A DNA stretch of 64,000 bases from DASYAE01 sp036501535 (GCA_036501535.1 DASYAE010000003.1:1-64000), one strand, 5' to 3'. Counted from the stretch's first letter, positions 48,675 through 57,820 are shown. Translations and numbers: made by a program. Notes: generated by a model from the letters alone, not told the origin.

Positions 48675-49925
48675 TCAGCAGGCCCCGTCGCTGTTCCAGG
48701 CGCCGGACGCGCCGCCCGGGACCTCGTTGTAGTTCCACTGGTTCGCGGTCCAGTTGGCGCCGTTGTACGAGACCTCGGCGCCGGCCGAGTACGAGCTCGT
48801 CGAGCTCCACGCCGCGGCGCAGGTTCCGCCGCCGCCGCCGCTGCTGCCGGTCGGGCTGGCCGAGGGGCTCGACGACTGGGTCGGCGGCGGGCTGCTCGGC
48901 GGGGTCGCGCCGGCGAACTCGGCGTCGTACTTGGTGAAGTCCCAGCTGTTCTGGGTCACGCTGGAGCAGGTCCCGGACAGGGTGCCGTTGTTGTCCGGCG
49001 GGTTGCACCCCCGGTCCCGGTTCACCGACCAGAACGAGTAGCGGCCCAGGCCCGAGCTCTCGGCGAAGCTCAGCACGGACTGGAAGTCGGCCTGGTAGAA
49101 GTACTCGGCCGAGTCGGTGCGCCCGTTCATCGAGGAGACGCCCTCGTGCGCGTACGCGGTGGCCGAGCTCCAGCCGAACGTCGAGGTCAGGATGCTGTTG
49201 AACTGCTGCAGCGCGCTGATCTGGCTGGAGGCGCCGCTGAAGCCGCCGTCGAACGGCATGATGGTGAAGCTGTTCGGGGTGAAGCCGAGCGACTTGGCCT
49301 CGTCCAGCAGCTGCTCGCCGAACCAGCCGGTGCCCGAGGTGGTGCCGGGGATGGTCACCGAGATGTAGATCCCGGGGTCCTCCTGCTGGATGATCTGCGC
49401 GGCGCCGAGCTCGTTGGCGATGGCCGCGGTGTTCTCGTACTCCGGCTCCTCCAGGTCGAGGTCGATCGCGTGCAGCCCGTAGGCGTTGACGACCTGCTGC
49501 TCCGCGGCGGCGGTGGCCGAGGCGCTGCCGCAGACCTGGCCGAGCTTGGTGCCGTTGTAGCCGCCGAAGGACACCGAGACGTCGCCGCCGGCCGCGCGCA
49601 GGGCACTGATCTGCGAGGCGACCGAGTCGCCGGAGGAGACCACGCTGCCGCCGCCGTCCCAGGCGGGCGCGCAGGTCGAGTTGTTCTCGGCGAGCACGAA
49701 CGCGAGCACGTAGGCCTTCTCGCCGGTGGCCGCCATCACCTGGGTCAGGTCCGGCGGGTCGTTGTCCAGCGGCATGTCGTAGGGCGCCGACGCGTACCAG
49801 TTGCTGCCGAGCGCGGCTGTGGCGGCGATGGCCGGGGTGCTGCCGATCGCCTGGATCGCCACGACGCCGCCTGTGACGACGCCCATGGCTGAGGCCGCGG
49901 CGAGCGCGGCCCTGTACCTGCGCAC
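48675..49925 (-). CDS. Secreted GH18 chitinase with CBM5/12 chitin-binding domain
   Basis: A 416-residue secreted enzyme. The signal peptide covers about 1-35. The GH18 barrel has DVSVSFGGYNG (strand 3 SxGG-like) and the catalytic D155-L-D157-L-E159 motif (DxDxE with Glu159 as acid). A Ser/Pro/Thr linker (365-385) leads to a CBM5/12 domain (AAWSSTSSYSAGAEVSYNG then NWTANQW). It hydrolyses chitin by substrate assistance. GTG 49925 has AAGGAG upstream and starts the signal peptide, so the longer frame to 50009 is rejected. A DasR-like operator lies about 115 bases upstream. Confidence 0.88.
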   Translation of the reverse strand: MRRYRAALAAASAMGVVTGGVVAIQAIGSTPAIAATAALGSNWYASAPYDMPLDNDPPDLTQVMAATGEKAYVLAFVLAENNSTCAPAWDGGGSVVSSGDSVASQISALRAAGGDVSVSFGGYNGTKLGQVCGSASATAAAEQQVVNAYGLHAIDLDLEEPEYENTAAIANELGAAQIIQQEDPGIYISVTIPGTTSGTGWFGEQLLDEAKSLGFTPNSFTIMPFDGGFSGASSQISALQQFNSILTSTFGWSSATAYAHEGVSSMNGRTDSAEYFYQADFQSVLSFAESSGLGRYSFWSVNRDRGCNPPDNNGTLSGTCSSVTQNSWDFTKYDAEFAGATPPSSPPPTQSSSPSASPTGSSGGGGGTCAAAWSSTSSYSAGAEVSYNGANWTANQWNYNEVPGGASGAWNSDGAC

Positions 49926-50039
49926 TTCGTACTCCTTCGTCCAGTCTGGGGAACGAGAGAATCGGCGTGCGCCGAACGCCGGGGACGGGGGAGCCGCCCC
50001 GGCCAGCACCGGGGCGGCGGATATCCGTCGTGGCGTCAG

Positions 50040-50062
50040 AGTGGACTAGACCAGATGGTCTG
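50040..50062. promoter_or_regulatory. DasR (dre)-like operator upstream of the chitinase
   Basis: AGTGGACTAGACCAGA (50040-50055) matches the dre consensus AGTGGTCTAGACCACT at 13 of 16 positions. It overlaps a second palindrome AGACCA-GA-TGGTCT (50048-50061). DasR controls chitin and GlcNAc genes in Streptomyces, and streptomycete chitinase promoters carry GGTCTAGACC-type repeats. The site lies between the chitinase start and the upstream gene's stop. Confidence 0.6.
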
Positions 50063-50089
50063 TCAAGGCCGCCTTCACCCTTAGGGCCC

Positions 50090-51988
50090 TTAAGCCGAGG
50101 GCTGTTCGCTCCAGTTCTCGCTCGGGCTGCCGTTGCAGGCGTAGATCTCCGCTGCGGCGCCGTCCGCGGTCGACGCGCCGAGCACGCTCAGGCACTTGGC
50201 CGACTGGGCGCCGACGACGGTGCCGCCCGAGTTGACGGTCCACTGCTGATTCGCCGCGCCGGTGCAGGTTGATATGTCGAGCGGTGAGTAGTTGGCCGTC
50301 GCGCTGTTGGCCACCTCGAGGCACTTGCCGGACGGCGCGCCGACGATGGTGCCGTTCGTGTTGACCGTCCAGTTCTCGCTCGCGCTGCCGTTGCACGTGT
50401 AGATGTCGGCGGTGGCGCCGTTCGCGGTGGACCCGCTGGTGACGCTCAGGCACTTGCCGGAAAGGCCGCCGACGAGGGTGGTGGTCGTCGGGCCGGTACC
50501 GCCGCCGCCGCTCTCGCCGCCCAGGGTGAGGAACTCGGCGGTCCCGGCCGGCACGGACACCGTCAGGGTGCTGCCGCTCACGGAAACAGGGGTCTGCGTC
50601 GGCGCGGCCAGCGAGCCGTTCGACTGCACGCTCTGCCCGCCCAGCGTGATGCCGGTCTTGGCGGCCAGCGCGCTCGCGGTCAGGCTGTACTCCTCACCGC
50701 TGGTGAAGGTGGAACCGAGGTCGAGCTGCAGCGAGGTCGCGCCGTTGCTCGCCGGATCCGAGACGTTGTCGAGCACGACGCTGACCGTGTTGTTCGTGTG
50801 CTGAATCGCGTACACGCGCACGGTCGCCCACGCCGGGTTCGTGACGTTCAGGAAGCCGCCGGTGCCCAGCTCGTGCAGCGCGGCCAGGCCGTAGTACTCC
50901 GGCTGGGCGGCCAGGTCGCCGGCCGTCGCGTCGGACGCGGTCGGCGCGCACAGCGGGGTGTAGTACATGAACAGCGGCTTGCCGGTGTCGCACTGCAGCA
51001 CGGTGCCGTGCATGTAGTAGCCGCTGACGCCCTCGCGGGCCATGTCGAGCTGCGCGTCGATCTCCCAGAGCGCGGACGCGTAGACGTCGCTGACCCCTGG
51101 CATGCCCTCGCAGACCACGGAGTTGCCCTCGTCGATCACCGCCGGCACGCCCAGCTTCGCGGACTCGGCGACGGCCTCGTCGGCCACCGAGGTCTCGCTG
51201 TTGCGCACGGAGGTGCCGAGCAGGTCGGCGATCGTCGGGTCGTCGCTCGAGCTGCAGTCGCTGAGCGGGTAGAAGTGGTTCGTCAGCTCGACGACGCCCG
51301 GCTTAGCGGCCACGAAGGCGTTCTGGAACGAGCCGTTCGGCGCGCCCGCCGCGTCGGAGCCCTCGATCGGCACGCCGGGCGCGGCCTGCTCGACGGCGGA
51401 GACGTAGGACTCGAAGTCGCTGACGTACTTCGCCGTGTTCCCGGAGTACTGCGAGTACAGGTCCGGCTCGTTGCCGATCTCGACGGCCAGCAGCGAGGAG
51501 CCGAGCGCCGCCTGCGCGTGCGCCGCCTCGTCCGCGGCCCGGGCCGGGTCGTACTCCTTGAGGTTGACGCCCAGGATCACCTTCCAGCCGCTCGCCTTGG
51601 CCAGCGTGTTAAGCGCGGTCAGGTCGGCCGGGGTGATGGTGGCGATGGACCAGGACGGCGCGGTCTCGCCGGTCGAGGTCCAGAAGGTCTCGTCGGAGGT
51701 GTTCCCTCCGATCCGGATGACCGAGGTTCCCAGGGTCCGCAGATACGCGGCCAGGTCGCCGTCGGTGAACGCGGGCAGCGCGAGGTCGGAGGCCTCGAAG
51801 GACAGGCCGATCGAGTTGCCGGTCAGCGCGGTGCCGGTGGTCGCCGCTCCGATGGTCACGACCTGGGGCGTCGCCGCGGAGACGGGCGCGGCGGCCGCCG
51901 CCGTGGCGGTCGCGGTCAGTGCCGTCGCGCAGAGACCGGCCGCGAGGCGGGCGCGCGCGCGAGTCCGGCCGCGTGGCATGAGGGACAT
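50090..51988 (-). CDS. Secreted GH79-like glycoside hydrolase with ricin lectin domain
   Basis: A 632-residue secreted protein. The signal peptide ends near residue 39 (AAAAPVSAA). The catalytic barrel has RIGGNTSDETFW, VEIGNEPDLY with acid/base Glu174 in the N-E pair, and AVIDEGNSVV with Glu287 as likely nucleophile. This is the clan-A pattern of the GH79 beta-glucuronidase/heparanase group. A beta-sandwich follows (NTVSVVLDNVSD), then three ricin B repeats (ADIYTCNGS, DISTCTG, AEIYACNGS). The substrate is probably a uronic-acid polysaccharide or arabinogalactan. ATG 51988 has AAGGAG upstream. Confidence 0.8.
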   Translation of the reverse strand: MSLMPRGRTRARARLAAGLCATALTATATAAAAAPVSAATPQVVTIGAATTGTALTGNSIGLSFEASDLALPAFTDGDLAAYLRTLGTSVIRIGGNTSDETFWTSTGETAPSWSIATITPADLTALNTLAKASGWKVILGVNLKEYDPARAADEAAHAQAALGSSLLAVEIGNEPDLYSQYSGNTAKYVSDFESYVSAVEQAAPGVPIEGSDAAGAPNGSFQNAFVAAKPGVVELTNHFYPLSDCSSSDDPTIADLLGTSVRNSETSVADEAVAESAKLGVPAVIDEGNSVVCEGMPGVSDVYASALWEIDAQLDMAREGVSGYYMHGTVLQCDTGKPLFMYYTPLCAPTASDATAGDLAAQPEYYGLAALHELGTGGFLNVTNPAWATVRVYAIQHTNNTVSVVLDNVSDPASNGATSLQLDLGSTFTSGEEYSLTASALAAKTGITLGGQSVQSNGSLAAPTQTPVSVSGSTLTVSVPAGTAEFLTLGGESGGGGTGPTTTTLVGGLSGKCLSVTSGSTANGATADIYTCNGSASENWTVNTNGTIVGAPSGKCLEVANSATANYSPLDISTCTGAANQQWTVNSGGTVVGAQSAKCLSVLGASTADGAAAEIYACNGSPSENWSEQPSA

Positions 51989-52040
51989 GACACTCCTTCT
52001 TCGACTTCTCCGAGTCTCGGCGCCGCGAAGCTGGAGGTGA

Positions 52041-52054
52041 TTCATGTACATGAA
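52041..52054. promoter_or_regulatory. Perfect palindrome upstream of the GH79-like gene
   Basis: TTCATGTACATGAA is a perfect 14-base palindrome 53 bases before the start of the GH79-like gene, in its only promoter-sized gap. It is likely an operator for an unknown dimeric regulator. AT-rich bases follow (ACACAAATTATG). Confidence 0.45.
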
Positions 52055-52190
52055 CACAAATTATGTCGGTGAACGTGCGACACGATAGGTGGCAGGCCGG
52101 ACGCCGTCAACGACTCTGGCCGAAATGTCGGCTGCATATGGAGATCGGCATGGCTTTCAGCACCCTGCCTCGCGCGCCTCTGTCTATGGA

Positions 52191-52667
52191 CTAAGGACGC
52201 TGCGCGAGCGCGAGGTCCACGGCCTGCTCGGGCGTCGCGGCCTCGCGGATCCCGCCGACCGGACTGCCTGCGGAATCGACGACGCGCCAGCCGCCGATGC
52301 TGATCACCGGCGCCGTGCCGCGCCGCTTCGCCAGGGCCGCCTCCGAGAGCGTCCCCCACGAGCCGCCGACGACGATGACCGCGTCCGCGGACGAGACGAG
52401 AACGGCGTTGCGCGCCTCGCCGAGACCGGTCAGCACGACCGCCGAGAGATGCGGCGACGCGGTGGACCTGTCGGCGTCCGGCCGGATCCCGATCACCAGG
52501 CCGTCGCGCGACCTGGCGCCGGCCGCGACCGCGTCCATGACGCCGGGACCGCCGCCGCACAGGACGATCGCGCCCCGCTCGGCGAGCAGCTGCCCGACCC
52601 GGAACGCGTGCTCCGCCTCGGCCTGCGAGCAGGCGCTGGGACCGCAGACCGCGACCTGGACGTTCAT
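52191..52667 (-). CDS. SLOG-family (TIGR00725-like) nucleotide-binding protein
   Basis: A 158-residue Rossmann-like protein related to the LOG and DprA superfamily. Pieces: VAVCGPSACSQAEAEHAFRVG, LLAERGAIVLCGGGPGVMDAV with the phosphate-binding GGGPGVM loop, and ADAVIVVGGSWGTLSEAALA, in which G-G-x-x-G-T-L-S-E replaces LOG's PGGxGTxxE. Members of this short subgroup have no settled function; they probably bind or cleave a nucleotide. An AAGG ribosome site precedes ATG 52667. It stands alone between two secreted-enzyme genes. Confidence 0.78.
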   Translation of the reverse strand: MNVQVAVCGPSACSQAEAEHAFRVGQLLAERGAIVLCGGGPGVMDAVAAGARSRDGLVIGIRPDADRSTASPHLSAVVLTGLGEARNAVLVSSADAVIVVGGSWGTLSEAALAKRRGTAPVISIGGWRVVDSAGSPVGGIREAATPEQAVDLALAQRP

Positions 52668-52789
52668 GCGAACCGCCTTCCGCGCGCTACTCGCCGGTCG
52701 TCATCGTGATCATCACCGGCAAGTCTGCCGCACGCTGGCCGGCCGGGGCTCTCGCGACCCGCGGCCGGCTTGTGCTTGCGCGCCTATCG

Positions 52790-55700
52790 CTATGTGGTCG
52801 GATCAGGCGTCGCGGTCACGGTCGCCGCGGCGCCTGGTCCCGAGACGTTGTCCGCCGTGATGGTGAAGGTGTACGACGTGCCGTTGGTCAGGCCGCTGAC
52901 CACTGTGTAGAGGCCGTCAGCGCTGGTGCCCCACACATAGTCGTGCCCGGTGACCTGGACCGGGGCCATGCCCGGCGCGGTGATCGTGTAGCCGAGGATG
53001 GGGGTGGAACCGGTCGAGGCGGGCGGGGTGAAGTGGATGCTCGCCGTACCGTCGCCCGGCGTGACGCTGAGCGATGTGGGCGCTCCGGGCGTGGTCGGCG
53101 GCGAGGAGACCGTCGCGCCGGGGGTGATGCCCGCCGCGGCCAGCGCCTGCGCCGACAGGCTGGACCCGGACCCGTCGATGTTGCCGGCGGCCGTGTCCGC
53201 GTCGTCGGTGATACCGACGTTGTCGTAGTCGCTCGAGAGATCCACCGGCGTCGTGCCGACGGTCATCGCGAAGATGTGCAGTGCCGGGCCGGCCGACGTC
53301 GCGGTGCTGACATTCGGCAGCACGATCTGCGCGACCGTCTTGGCCGGGTTGAGCTGCACCCCGTCGTAGAACACGTTGACCTGATGCGTCTCCTGGACGT
53401 TCCCCGGCCGGTTGCGGTAGGTCGTGGTGAACGCCGGGGCGGTGCCGCTCGGCGGGGTCGAGTACCAGTCCGGCGAGCTCAGCGTGAACGACTGCGTCGT
53501 CCCGTCGCTGTAGACGACCTGGCCGATCCCGCTGGCCGGGCCGTGCGTCGCGGTCAGCAGCACGCCGAGTGTGTCGCCGGAGGCCGACGCCGGGGCCGCG
53601 ACGGTCTGGCCGCCCGCGGTCACGTCGTCCGGCTGGCCGGCGGCCGCGTCCGGCCAGGTCAGCTTGACCGGGCTGGTCGCGACGACGGTCGGCGTGACGG
53701 AGGCGGTCGGCAGTGACGGGGCGCTGCTGCCGAGCGCGTTGCGGGCGGTGACAGTGAACGTATACGCGGTGCCGTCGGTGAGGCCGGTCACCGTCGCGTA
53801 GCCGATCTTGGCGAGGTCGGCGGCGGAGATGGTGGCGTTCTGGCCGCCAGGCGAAGCGGTCACCGTGTACGAGGTCACCGGCGAGCCGTTGTCCACGAAG
53901 GCCGGGTTCCAGCCCACGTAGGCCGTGCCGTTCGCGCCGAACGCAGCGGCCTGCGTCGGCGGCTCGGGCACGCTCACTCCGAAGCGCTCGTTCAGGATGC
54001 CGCGGTAGCGCGGTTCGATGCCCGCGCCGTTCACGATCGAAGCAGGGGCCTGCGACAGGTTCGCGATCACCTGGTTGCCGGAGACCGTCGTGTTCTTCGA
54101 CGAGCTGTCCTTGTCGCCCTGCTCCCAGTAGTTGCCGCTGACCTGCAGCGGGTCGTCGCCGGTCGCGCCGGGCTGGTAGTCGGTGTGCCGGGAGCCCCAG
54201 TCGTTGTCCACGTTGCCGAGCAGCACGTTGCCGCTCGCGGTCCAGTCGGTGCAGCCGTTGTCGCAGTAGAGCGCGTGTCCGTTGTCGAGGTCGCCGGTGA
54301 TCACGTTGCCGGTGATGTGCTCGCCGTCGGCCAGCGTGTCGCCGGTGATGCCCTGCGTGTAGACCGCGCCGCCGTCGGCGAGCATCTGCATCGCGTCGGT
54401 GATGACGTTGTCCGACACGGTGTTGTCGTTGGAGTAGTTCGGGGTCGCCGAGACGTCGATCTTGTCCGGCCAGCCGCCCCAGCCCAGCGAGATCGCGGTG
54501 TACGCGGTGTCGTTGATCTGGTTGTGGCTGATCAGCGTTTTCTCGGCGTATCCGACGTCGATCGCGACGCCGCCGTGGTACTCGACCGGCAGGTCGTAGA
54601 GGTGGTTGTCGAGCACCTGCACGCCGTCGGTGTCCTGCGCCGCGCTGGTCGGCTCCGGGTCGTCGACGCCGGAGATCTCCAGGCCGTTGCCGGAGATGTC
54701 GGTGAAGACGTCGCCCTGCACGAGGTCGTGCTGCGAGCCGTCGCCGAGCAGCAGCCCGGCCGCGCCGAGGTGCACGAAGGCGTCGCTCAGGAAGCTGATG
54801 TCGCTGTCGTAGCTGAAGCTGACGTTGCCGGGCTCCTGCGTCCAGTCGCCGTAGGGGCACGTGCCGCCGGCGATGAACTGGCACAGGCCCTGCGTCGCGT
54901 AGGCGTCCGTGCCGGTCATCGTGTAGTTCGCCTGCACCTCGGAGAAGCCCTCGCCGGTGCTCGGCTCGAGCCAGGTGGCGTAGGCGAACTGGATGCCCGA
55001 GAAGGTGATGTCGTGCACCGGCGCGGTCTGCGTCCCGTCGCCGGTGACCAACTGCTGCAGGACCGGCGCTTCGACGTCTGCGCGGCTCAGGTTCTCGCCC
55101 GGCCGCGGGATGTAGTAGATCTTGTTCGCGCTCTGGTCCAGATACCACTCGCCGGGCTGGTCGAGCAGCGCGTACGCGTTGTCGATGTAGGCGGGCACGG
55201 AGCCGTTGCCGAGGTTGCCGTTGTGCACCAGGTTGTAGCTGCGCCCGGAGCCGTCGGTGCGCTGGATGCGCAGGGTCGAGTTGTCCCAGCAGGGCTCTGC
55301 CATGGTGATGGTGGTGCCGGAGATCGAGGCGACCGGGCAGCGCGGCTCGGTCCAGGCGCCCTCGCCGCCGGTGTCCAGCGACCAGTACGGCGCGCCGCCG
55401 CTGTAGACGAACTCGATCTCGCTCGGATTGCTCCAGCTGTCCATGAGATCCGAGGAGGCGGTGTATCCGGTGGCGGTCGGCGTGAGCTTAATCGGCACCG
55501 GTCCGCTGGCGCGGTCCGCGCGCACGCCGTCGACGTAGAGCTGGCGGGTCTGGAACCCGGCCGGCGCGGCGGCCTCCCAGATGGCGCTGCCCGGCGCGGA
55601 ACGGTGCCAGCCGGTGATCTGGTCGCCGCCGCTGAACACGGGTTTCGCTCCCGGTGCGGCGGTCCAGTCGACGGTGTGCCCGTTGGTGCCGGAGTCGGCG

Positions 55701-56017
55701 GCCGTCAGCTGCAGCGGCGCGGACATCCGGTAGGTGCCGCCGAACAGTTCGACATCGATGTCGCGCTGCATGTTCTGGTCCAGCGTGCGGACCTTCGCCT
55801 GGGCTCCGGCCAGCGAGCACGGCCGCAGCAGCGAGCAGGACGAGCCGGAGCCCTGCGGTGCGGCGAAGAGCACTTCCGGCGGCCCGGGCCGGGTGCCGGC
55901 GGCGGCCGTGCCGGGCGCGAGACCGGCCGTGCCGGCGGCGGTCAGCAGCGCCGCGGTGAGGGAGAGGAGTCGGATTCTGGTACGGGATGTGTGTCGCAAG
56001 GCGCGAGGTGAGGGCAT
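52790..56017 (-). CDS. Large secreted parallel beta-helix protein with FN3 domains
   Basis: A 1075-residue secreted protein. The signal peptide covers about 1-40. Residues 45-640 form a right-handed beta-helix with many N-x-V turns (DITFSGIQFAYA, HLYDLPVEYHGGVAIDVGYA, NTVSDNVITDAMQMLADGGA). This resembles polysaccharide lyase or GH141-like enzymes. Then FN3 (about 675-760), a beta module (VKLTWPDAAAGQPDD to ALHIFAMTVG), a partial second copy of that module's first part (YDNVGITDDADTAAG), and a final FN3. The same module occurs intact in the GH92 protein. A polysaccharide is the likely substrate. ATG 56017 has GGAGAGG upstream. Confidence 0.8.
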   Translation of the reverse strand: MPSPRALRHTSRTRIRLLSLTAALLTAAGTAGLAPGTAAAGTRPGPPEVLFAAPQGSGSSCSLLRPCSLAGAQAKVRTLDQNMQRDIDVELFGGTYRMSAPLQLTAADSGTNGHTVDWTAAPGAKPVFSGGDQITGWHRSAPGSAIWEAAAPAGFQTRQLYVDGVRADRASGPVPIKLTPTATGYTASSDLMDSWSNPSEIEFVYSGGAPYWSLDTGGEGAWTEPRCPVASISGTTITMAEPCWDNSTLRIQRTDGSGRSYNLVHNGNLGNGSVPAYIDNAYALLDQPGEWYLDQSANKIYYIPRPGENLSRADVEAPVLQQLVTGDGTQTAPVHDITFSGIQFAYATWLEPSTGEGFSEVQANYTMTGTDAYATQGLCQFIAGGTCPYGDWTQEPGNVSFSYDSDISFLSDAFVHLGAAGLLLGDGSQHDLVQGDVFTDISGNGLEISGVDDPEPTSAAQDTDGVQVLDNHLYDLPVEYHGGVAIDVGYAEKTLISHNQINDTAYTAISLGWGGWPDKIDVSATPNYSNDNTVSDNVITDAMQMLADGGAVYTQGITGDTLADGEHITGNVITGDLDNGHALYCDNGCTDWTASGNVLLGNVDNDWGSRHTDYQPGATGDDPLQVSGNYWEQGDKDSSSKNTTVSGNQVIANLSQAPASIVNGAGIEPRYRGILNERFGVSVPEPPTQAAAFGANGTAYVGWNPAFVDNGSPVTSYTVTASPGGQNATISAADLAKIGYATVTGLTDGTAYTFTVTARNALGSSAPSLPTASVTPTVVATSPVKLTWPDAAAGQPDDVTAGGQTVAAPASASGDTLGVLLTATHGPASGIGQVVYSDGTTQSFTLSSPDWYSTPPSGTAPAFTTTYRNRPGNVQETHQVNVFYDGVQLNPAKTVAQIVLPNVSTATSAGPALHIFAMTVGTTPVDLSSDYDNVGITDDADTAAGNIDGSGSSLSAQALAAAGITPGATVSSPPTTPGAPTSLSVTPGDGTASIHFTPPASTGSTPILGYTITAPGMAPVQVTGHDYVWGTSADGLYTVVSGLTNGTSYTFTITADNVSGPGAAATVTATPDPTT

Positions 56018-56076
56018 GGGAACCTCTCCGGCGGCGCATGCCGCGGACAGCGGCGCGCGGCCGCCTTGAAGTCATA

Positions 56077-56162
56077 CATCCGATCTATTGTGCTGTGGGG
56101 GAAGGTATGCGGGTACCTGAAAGGTGTCAATGCTCAACGCTCGGTTGATTCATCGGATCTAT
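56077..56162. repeat. Pair of 12-bp direct repeats upstream of the beta-helix gene
   Basis: CATCCGATCTAT (56077-56088) and CATCGGATCTAT (56151-56162) differ at one base and are 74 bases apart start to start. Both lie in the 5' region of the minus-strand beta-helix gene. They could be operator half-sites. Between 56163 and 56481 I see no gene I can support, only an in-frame Arg-rich extension of the STAS gene. Confidence 0.4.
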
Positions 56163-56481
56163 CGAGGGTGAAATGGCCTCCTTGCGGCAACGAGGCGCTG
56201 ACCTGACGCGCCAGCGGGTGGTTGGCGCTATGGTCGCTATGGCCTTGAGGCGGCCCGGCATCCGGTCGGGCGCCGCGGTCGCCCGCACGGCGACGGATGT
56301 TCAAGGCGGGATGAGGATGATGCGACACGCGTCGCTCCTCGGCCCGGTCGGGTCGGGCGAGTTAGCCGCCGGGGGCGGCACGTCCCTTGTCCGGGCCCGT
56401 GCTCCGGCCGCCTGTCGGCGGCCGGCTTCGCGCCGGGGCGCAGGCCGTGTGCGGTCTCGAAGACGGGGTACCCGGGGCCGC

Positions 56482-56802
56482 ATGGCGGGTTTCCGGATGG
56501 TCGACGCGGGGGCGGGGTGCTGGGCCGTGGACGGAGTCGTCGATATCGCCGGCGCCGCGGCATTCGGCATCGCGGTACGGGCTGCGGCGGCCTCCGCTGC
56601 GGCGAACGGCGGCGTGCTGCGGCTGCGTTTCGACGCGCTCGACCTGATCGACGCGGTCGGCCTCGCTGCGCTGGTGGATGCGATCCGGCAGAACCTCGGC
56701 GGCTGCTCGGTGCGTATCGAGGGCGCGAACGAGCAGGTACGCAGACTGTGGCTGTTGTCCGGCTACGGCGACAGCGGCCTGCCTGTGGAGCTGTTGCCAT
56801 GA
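56482..56802 (+). CDS. STAS-domain protein (anti-sigma factor antagonist type)
   Basis: A 106-residue single STAS domain: a strand pair WAVDGVVDIAGAAAFGIAVR, a conserved turn DALDLIDAVGLAALVDAIRQN, then CSVRIEGANEQVRRLWLLSG. In SpoIIAA-like proteins the turn is D-S-S/T with a phosphorylated Ser; here it reads I-D-A-V-G, so no phosphorylatable Ser is present. ATG 56482 is chosen because the upstream in-frame part is an Arg-rich stretch unlike any STAS leader. The next gene encodes an anti-sigma-like ATPase 13 bases downstream, so the pair may work as antagonist and kinase-fold partner. Confidence 0.7.
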   Translation: MAGFRMVDAGAGCWAVDGVVDIAGAAAFGIAVRAAAASAAANGGVLRLRFDALDLIDAVGLAALVDAIRQNLGGCSVRIEGANEQVRRLWLLSGYGDSGLPVELLP

Positions 56803-56815
56803 GCGGACTGTCCTC

Positions 56816-57799
56816 ATGAGCGAATTTGGGGCCACGCCTGCGAACGGATCGGCCGCGCTCGGTCTACGCCACGTGCTCTACCCATACTCTGGGGCCCAGC
56901 AGTACCTGGACGGCACCGTGTCTTATATCGATCATGTACGTAACCACGGGGGCACCGTAGTAGTCGCCGCGCCCGAGTCGCGCCAGCACCTATTGCGCTC
57001 CGAGCTGCCCTCCGACGACTCGGTCACTTTCGTCGACACGGACGGGTTGGGCACCAACCCGGCCCGCATCATCCCGGCCTGGCGCGAGTGGATCGGCCAC
57101 CATGCCCAGAACGGCCGCCCCGTGTACGGCATCAGCGAATCGGCGTGGAGCGGCCGCACCACCGCGCAGCTGCAAGAGCTGCGTTACCACGAATGGCTGC
57201 TGAATCGCGCCTTCGCCGAGCTGCCCGCCTGGTCCCTGCTCTGTCCGTACGACACCTCGGATCAGATGGCGGACACGGTGTCCGAGGTCACCCGGCTGCA
57301 CCCATGGGTGTGGAACGAGGGCGACTACGCGCAGGGCCCTGACTATGTCGAAGGCCCCTACGCGATGGACCGGCTGCCCGAACCGGTCGGCCCCTACGAG
57401 GAACTGGCGTACACGATCGACGATCTGCCGCTGGTGCGCGACCGCGTCGTCGAGCACGCGCGCCCGAGCGGCATGGGCGCCGCACGGCTGCGCGACCTGC
57501 TCATCGCGGTCACCGAGGTGGTCGGCAACAGCATCCGCCACGGCGGCGGCCGCGGCATGCTGCGCATCTGGGTCCAGGACGGCGCGGTGGTCTGCGAGAC
57601 GCGCGATGCCGGCGTGATCACCGACCCGCTGGTGGGCTGCATGCGTCCGACGGCCTGTCAGATCGGCGGCCGCGGCCTCTGGTTCGCGAACCAGCTCTGC
57701 GACCTGGTGCAGATCCGGTCGGGCGCGCCGGACGGCACCCGGGTGAGGCTGCACATGGACCTGCCGGAGCTCGAGAAGCCCACCGACGGAAGCGCCTGA
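56816..57799 (+). CDS. MEDS sensor plus HATPase anti-sigma regulatory protein
   Basis: A 327-residue protein. About residues 15-185 match the MEDS (DcmR sensory) domain, with HVLYPYSGAQQYLDGTVSYI at its start and LLCPYDTSDQMADTV near its end. Residues 195-320 are a HATPase of the anti-sigma type with the N-box AVTEVVGNSIRHGGG, a CETRDAG motif and IGGRGLWFANQLCDLVQI. Actinomycetes carry many MEDS-HATPase proteins with STAS partners. They are thought to control sigma factors, but targets are mostly unknown. ATG 56816 follows the STAS stop by 13 bases. Confidence 0.82.
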   Translation: MSEFGATPANGSAALGLRHVLYPYSGAQQYLDGTVSYIDHVRNHGGTVVVAAPESRQHLLRSELPSDDSVTFVDTDGLGTNPARIIPAWREWIGHHAQNGRPVYGISESAWSGRTTAQLQELRYHEWLLNRAFAELPAWSLLCPYDTSDQMADTVSEVTRLHPWVWNEGDYAQGPDYVEGPYAMDRLPEPVGPYEELAYTIDDLPLVRDRVVEHARPSGMGAARLRDLLIAVTEVVGNSIRHGGGRGMLRIWVQDGAVVCETRDAGVITDPLVGCMRPTACQIGGRGLWFANQLCDLVQIRSGAPDGTRVRLHMDLPELEKPTDGSA

Positions 57800-57820
57800 C
57801 AGCGGCCTGCGTCACCGATC

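Noticed and set aside
50090..51988. Cellulase or GH30 assignment for the GH79-like enzyme
   Set aside because: The N-E and late Glu pattern fits clan A broadly, but RIGGN and the overall layout fit the GH79 group better. The family call is kept tentative.
52668..52789. Possible small gene between the SLOG and beta-helix genes
   Set aside because: No open frame with a ribosome site or recognisable content in this 122-base gap.
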